A stretch of DNA of 64,000 bases, from contig VBKF01000089.1 in the NCBI GenBank assembly GCA_005888095.1, positions 144,794 to 208,793 on the forward strand, in the 5' to 3' direction. The notes under the pieces are model-generated. The model was not told the DNA's origin. It did not search any database and worked only from the letters and a program-made list of their open reading frames with translations. Position numbers and translations under genes: made by a program. The stretch's first letter is position 1, and every line of letters begins with the position of its first letter. Below are positions 60,015 through 64,000 of this stretch, in pieces. This DNA comes from Deltaproteobacteria bacterium (GTDB taxonomy: Bacteria; Desulfobacterota; Binatia; DP-6).

Positions 60015-62550
60015 GGGCACGCCGCGCCGCGAGTTGTCCCGCCAGCATGGCGACGCCTGCTGCGAGCACCAGGCACCAGGCGGCGGTGAAGGTCGCGAAG
60101 TGGTGTTCCAAGATGTAGCCGATGAGGATTCGAAAGTTGACGTGCACCCACAAGAGCGATGTGCCGACGCCAAGCACGCTCCCGAGGAGAGCGCCCACGG
60201 TTCCCAACACGAGCGCCTCGAGACGAATCGACCGGGCAATCCGGGACCCATCCGAGCCGAGCGCCCGGAAGATACCTACCTCGCGGCGCCGTTCGAGAAT
60301 CTGCGTGGTGAGCAGGTCGAAGATACCGGCAAGCGTCACGGCGACCACGAGCAGCTGAATCGCGTACGTGAAAGCGAACGCCCTGTCCACCATGCCCTGA
60401 TGGTAGGCAAGCGTCTGCGACACCGTCAGCACTTTCACCAAGCGTGACCCGCCGAGGTTCTGCACTATCCGCTCCCTCATCGCGTCAATATCTGCCCCCA
60501 CCCCGAGGAAGACGTTCAAGTGGCTCACCTGCGTGTCATGCCACACGCGGGCGAACTCTTCTCGGGGGAGGATGATCGAGCCCTGGTCCCCGCTGTAGTC
60601 GGCGGCGACGACCGCTCGAATCTTGAACGTCTCTAGACCGCTCGGGGTTGGGAGGCTGATCGTCTCGCCAGGCCGCAGTCCGAAGCGGTCTGCCAGGTTG
60701 TCGGAGATGACAACACCCTCGTGGGCCGCGATCGCACGGATCGAATCCTCCGGGTCGCCCGCGACGATCTGATGCCGGAAGAGATCGCTGTCGATGAAGC
60801 CCGGACTCACCGCCACGGCGGTAATGCGGACCCCCTGGTACTCCTGCCCGGGCAGCGCTCGGTAGGTCTCAACTCGTGCAACGCCGGGGATCGCACGTAT
60901 GGCCTCGGCCATTTCGCCGCTGAGCGGCGTTTCCAGCCAGCCGCCTTCGGTCGCGAGCGCCGACACGACAAGGTCTCCCGTGAGGATGAACCAGTTGCGC
61001 TCGGACTCGCGGAAGCTACGGGCCACCGACGAAACGGCGATCGCCAGCGCGAGGCTCAAAGCGATCACAGCGGTCGTCACGCCCGTCCGGCCGGGAGACC
61101 GCATGAGGCTCTCGACGGCAATTCGTCCGTCCAACCCAAACACCGTCGGCAGCACACGGCGGAGAAGGCGGGTAGTCCAGCTCATGAGCGGGATGGAAAT
61201 GACGATCGCCGAGAGTGACCAGATACTGTTGCCGATGTTGCCCCAAGCAATCGAGCGGGTTGTATGCTCCAGGTAGATCGCCCCCGCCGTCAGAACGATC
61301 AGGATCAACCAGACGCCCACGAGAAGGCGGTCCGGTGACCTGATGGCGAGCCGCTCGCGGAAATCGGGACGCATCAAGTCGAGCGGGTCAAGGCGGCTTG
61401 CCTTGTAGGCGGGAACAAGCTCCGCCGCGATGGCGCCACCAGTACCGAGCAGAACGTACGAGAGCGCCTGCGGCACGCTGATTTCCAGCGATTCGATGGA
61501 GAAGCGCATCTGGTAGATCACGCCCATCGACTGAGCGACGAGGTTCAAAAGAAGGTGGGCGAGTCCCAGGCCGGCGAGGATGCCCAGGACTGAGGCGGCG
61601 ACGCCCAGCACCGCAGCTTCGGCGATGACCAATCCAAGGATGCTGCGGCGCTCCGCCCCGAGGGCGATCAGGATGGCGAGGTCTCGCGCTCGCTGTGTCA
61701 CCGCGGTGGCACTCGCATTGTAGACGATGAATATGCCCGCCAGCAGCCCGAGGAGACTCAGACCGTCGATCATGGCCTGGAAGGCGCCGACCACACGCTC
61801 GAACCGCTCGCCACGCAAGGCTGGCCTGGTCACGGCGAGGGAAGACGGAAGGCTTTCCTCGAGCCGCCTCTGCACCGCGTTGACTTCACTTCCCGGCCGC
61901 AGCACGACGTCGATCTCATCGACCCGCTCGTCCTTCCCGAGCACGAACTGTGCGGCGGGAAGGTCCATCACGGCGAGCTGTCCCCCAAAGATTAGCGCCA
62001 CTCCCTCGGCGGCGAGCAGCCCCTGCACGCTGAGCTCCAGCACGCCCCGCGGCGTCGCGACTTTGATCACCTCCCCGACCCCGATCCCGCGTCGGCGCGC
62101 GAACGCTTCAGTGAGCAAGACGGAGCGAGGGTCGGCCATCGCTTGAAGCACCCGGCGCCGTTCCGTAGCGAGCGTGATGGGGTAGTGCGTCAGGTCCGCC
62201 TCCGCAGTGAGGTCCGCGCCGAAGAGCTGGAGCGTCTCACCGGGGTGATCGGGGAGGCCAAGCGTGCCTCGCACAAGTGGCACGGCCGCAGCCACAGCGG
62301 GGTCGCCCCGCACCGTCTCCGCCACCGACTCCGCAAACCCTACCTCGCCGGTCCCGAGCGTCACCTGAAGCGCGGCCTTCCCCGCTGCGCGCTCCATCAT
62401 GGTGCGAAAGTTTGCGAGCACGCTTCGGTTGATGATCCCGAGCGCTGCTATCAGGGCAATGCCGCTCGCGATCCCGCCGACCATGAGGCCAAGCCGCACG
62501 GGCGCAGAAACGTAATCTCGCGCACTTATCCTCCGGAGAAGTACCAGCAT
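59977..62550 (-). CDS. FtsX-family ABC transporter permease, full-length double repeat
   Basis: An 857-residue permease built from two FtsX/MacB halves. Each half has a first membrane helix (about 17-40 and 480-500), a periplasmic MacB-like domain, and a cluster of three helices (about 260-390 and 715-840). VYNASATAVTQRARDLAILIALGAERRSILGLV near 275 and TQILERRREVGIFRALGSDGSRIARSI near 735 are the coupling-helix signatures. Between the halves is an extra hydrophobic pair (LLVGVWLILIVLTAGAIYL, about 425-470). It likely moves lipids, lipoproteins or peptides, powered by the ATPase at 58339. An AGGAGG site 8 bp upstream supports ATG 62550. Confidence 0.93.
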   Translation of the reverse strand: MLVLLRRISARDYVSAPVRLGLMVGGIASGIALIAALGIINRSVLANFRTMMERAAGKAALQVTLGTGEVGFAESVAETVRGDPAVAAAVPLVRGTLGLPDHPGETLQLFGADLTAEADLTHYPITLATERRRVLQAMADPRSVLLTEAFARRRGIGVGEVIKVATPRGVLELSVQGLLAAEGVALIFGGQLAVMDLPAAQFVLGKDERVDEIDVVLRPGSEVNAVQRRLEESLPSSLAVTRPALRGERFERVVGAFQAMIDGLSLLGLLAGIFIVYNASATAVTQRARDLAILIALGAERRSILGLVIAEAAVLGVAASVLGILAGLGLAHLLLNLVAQSMGVIYQMRFSIESLEISVPQALSYVLLGTGGAIAAELVPAYKASRLDPLDLMRPDFRERLAIRSPDRLLVGVWLILIVLTAGAIYLEHTTRSIAWGNIGNSIWSLSAIVISIPLMSWTTRLLRRVLPTVFGLDGRIAVESLMRSPGRTGVTTAVIALSLALAIAVSSVARSFRESERNWFILTGDLVVSALATEGGWLETPLSGEMAEAIRAIPGVARVETYRALPGQEYQGVRITAVAVSPGFIDSDLFRHQIVAGDPEDSIRAIAAHEGVVISDNLADRFGLRPGETISLPTPSGLETFKIRAVVAADYSGDQGSIILPREEFARVWHDTQVSHLNVFLGVGADIDAMRERIVQNLGGSRLVKVLTVSQTLAYHQGMVDRAFAFTYAIQLLVVAVTLAGIFDLLTTQILERRREVGIFRALGSDGSRIARSIRLEALVLGTVGALLGSVLGVGTSLLWVHVNFRILIGYILEHHFATFTAAWCLVLAAGVAMLAGQLAARRALRQPVLDALRYE

Positions 62551-62868
62551 CTCCGTTTCCTCCTGGTCACACGCTATGCTCCGAAGATAGTTCGACGCAG
62601 AATAGCCTGAATAACGCCAGCTGCGCCTCCCCGTAGCACGCCCTCGGCTCTCAGCCTAGAGGCGGGCGCGCGTTGCGACAGTGCATATTGGCGCTCGGCA
62701 TGTTTCGTGTGTGATGGGTTCGCGTAGCGGCTATGGGTGGCAGGAATATGTTAATCGTTGCATCACCTTTCTTGTTGACATCTGGTCCACGACGCAGTAG
62801 GCAGTCCGTGCGCATGAGAGTCACTTCGGCAAGGACGGCTAGCTTGACCGGCAGAGGGGGGCACACGC
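62551..62868. other. Divergent regulatory gap between permease and second PadR
   Basis: 318 bp of relatively AT-rich sequence with no convincing gene. It must hold the promoters of the permease (-) and padR2 (+). A perfect TTGACA at 62775-62780 lies 17 bp from TAGGCA (62798-62803), a possible padR2 promoter with a poor -10. No PadR-type inverted repeat was certain by eye. Confidence 0.5.
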
Positions 62869-63492
62869 ATGCTCCGGCATCTGATCCTCGGATTGCTCAG
62901 GCAAGGTGGCGCGAAACACGGTTACGCTGTCATGAAGGAGATACGTGATCGCGCTGGTCTGCAGGTGAGCATCGGAAACGTCTACCGAGAACTCAAGCGA
63001 CTCGAGGCCGAAGGGCTGATCCGGAGCGTGACGAATGCAACCGGGGAGGACCCTCGTCGCGCACCATTCGAATCGACCACCGGAGGCAAGTCGGTCTTCG
63101 ACGACTGGATAACGAGCGCGCCTACCAAGGCCTTGCCCGATTATCGCGACGAGTTCTGCCTCCGCGCCATCTTCATCGAAAACATCGACCAGGCCGCCGC
63201 CCGAGCCGTTCTGGATCGATGGCGAGAGGAATTGGACGTCCACAGCAGAGCGCTGGAGAGATGTAGGGAACGGGCCGTTGCACGTCGGGGCAACGAGCGC
63301 AGCTTCACCACCCTCCCGTTCTTCCTCGCCCGACGCATCAAACACGTCGCCACGGACCTTGCCTTTGTCGAAGAGCTGCGATCCGCGCACGAGGCTGGGC
63401 GAGGCAGACCGCCGAACGGTCGCCTCGCCGTCCCGTCCCCAGCGGCAGTCGTTTCCAGCGGACAAAGGAAGCCGCGCGGTGATGGGCGCTAG
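62869..63492 (+). CDS. PadR family transcriptional regulator (second)
   Basis: A 207-residue PadR protein. RHLILGLLRQGGAKHGYAVMKEI, VSIGNVYRELKRLEAEGLIRSV and RAPFESTTGGKSVFDDW form the winged helix (1-80). The C-terminal helices (about 90-165) carry ARAVLDRWREELDVHSRALERC and an Arg-rich, probably disordered tail. It is distinct from the first PadR at 57746. Standing divergently beside the permease, it is the likely repressor of that gene. The final 40 residues have lower conservation-like character. Confidence 0.9.
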   Translation: MLRHLILGLLRQGGAKHGYAVMKEIRDRAGLQVSIGNVYRELKRLEAEGLIRSVTNATGEDPRRAPFESTTGGKSVFDDWITSAPTKALPDYRDEFCLRAIFIENIDQAAARAVLDRWREELDVHSRALERCRERAVARRGNERSFTTLPFFLARRIKHVATDLAFVEELRSAHEAGRGRPPNGRLAVPSPAAVVSSGQRKPRGDGR

Positions 63493-63826
63493 AGCCCGAC
63501 CTCGGCATAGTTCCAATTGCTGACACGCCGGGACGGGCCGGGCACGTAGAGCCTCCGCCGGCGCGTCGCGAGGTCTCGACGAGCGTCAACGATGCCGACC
63601 AGCCGGTCACCACGGCCGGGGAACGGCACCCAACCGCCGCTCACCATCGACGGCTCCACTCGCAGAGCGTCCGCGGCTGTCTGCCAGCGGATCCGTCCAG
63701 CAGCTGGACAGACTTGGCCGAGGTCGCCCGCCCGGCTGCGGTTCTACCGCCCCCTCGACTGGCATGGCCCGTGCAGCCCACGACGGACGCTCGGCTCACG
63801 AGGGAGAGGAGAAAAAATGGGGGCCC
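63493..63826. other. Intergenic stretch before the truncated terminal gene
   Basis: 334 bp without a recognisable gene. A 52-codon frame on the reverse strand (63489-63647) has plausible codons but no family match and overlaps the padR2 stop. Near the 3' end the sequence becomes purine-rich, supplying the ribosome binding site of the next gene. Confidence 0.5.
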
Positions 63827-64000
63827 AGGACTACTACTTCTCCAGCAAGTCAATGCCTACGCTGGGGCGCATGTGGATCCTCAAGATGCTGCAAGAGGCC
63901 AGCGGGAGCGGTGGGGGGCTCAGCATGCTCGGGTCAGTCGTCCAGGAAGCGAGCGAGCGCGGCGGCTTTCTCGGCCTCGGCGTGAGCCACTACCCCGTCC
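63827..64000 (+). CDS. Unknown protein, 3' part beyond the window
   Basis: 58 codons from ATG 63827 to the window edge. The region begins GAQDYYFSSKSMPTLGRMWILKMLQ and continues through a Ser/Gly-rich stretch (EASGSGGGLSMLGSVVQ) to FLGLGVSHYP. GAGGAG lies 8 bp before the ATG, a strong start. I recognise no family. It shares the lower GC bias of the PadR-ABC region and could be another component of that locus or its next operon. Confidence 0.6.

Noticed and set aside
62551..62868. Search for a RiPP precursor peptide beside the radical SAM gene
   Set aside because: Short frames here lack start context and leader/core character; the same holds for 57501-57745.
63489..63647. 52-codon reverse-strand frame after padR2
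   Set aside because: Codons look plausible, but it overlaps the padR2 stop and has no ribosome binding site or family match.

Overview
The window is very GC-rich bacterial chromosome with tightly packed genes. Many neighbours share 1-11 bp stop/start overlaps, and GTG/TTG starts are common. Gene order and content suggest a member of the old Deltaproteobacteria assemblage (Desulfobacterota, Myxococcota or Binatota-like), probably from a metagenome: ffh-rpsP-KH-rimM-trmD-SPOUT methyltransferase-rplS, tandem DUF507 genes before groES-groEL, paired acyl-CoA dehydrogenases, and DUF6285/DUF7064 genes. This placement is inference. No rRNA, IS element, prophage or CRISPR array is visible.

Layout. 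1-5110 (-): DUF72, MFS transporter, DUF2760 and a truncated DUF3731-type Hsp70. 5131-6866 (+): two glycosyltransferases. 7037-10397 (-): DUF7064, phosphotransferase, DUF6285 and acyltransferase. 10481-12878 (+): NTF2-like protein and a ClC channel with CBS and TrkA-C domains. 12998-17913 (-): PBP1b-type enzyme, HhH protein, ion antiporter, hypothetical protein and an AT-hook-like mini-protein. 18016-20665 (+): two acyl-CoA dehydrogenases. 20670-22397: a lone LolD-type ATPase divergent from a TraT lipoprotein. 22503-26222 (+): LsrF, Rpe-like epimerase and an aldolase/SDR fusion. 26223-27716: a gene-poor stretch with tRNA-Val(CAC) and a response-regulator fossil. 27717-34729: phasin-like protein, then (-) HyuAB, FmdB, YggU, YggT, ProC, YggS and Maf. 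34802-40302: lytic transglycosylase, Mpl, serine hydrolase and LD-carboxypeptidase, a murein-recycling block. 40387-47227 (+): DUF507 pair, GroES/EL, Ffh and the rpsP-rplS translation operon. 47243-52953 (-): TPR protein, LolB-like lipoprotein, OppD/OppF ATPases, bactofilin, zinc ribbon and MoaE. 53045-57500 (+): MiaB, thermonuclease and a Kef-type antiporter, with a decayed glyoxalase gene between the last two.

57746-64000 looks different: base and codon use are visibly less GC-biased. It carries PadR, ABC ATPase and radical SAM genes overlapping by 4 bp each, a convergent 857-residue FtsX-type permease, a second PadR, and the start of an unidentified gene at the window edge. This is the best candidate for an uncharacterised, probably acquired, functional module. 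Another notable structure is a 121-bp multi-hairpin repeat present twice, each time between convergent genes.
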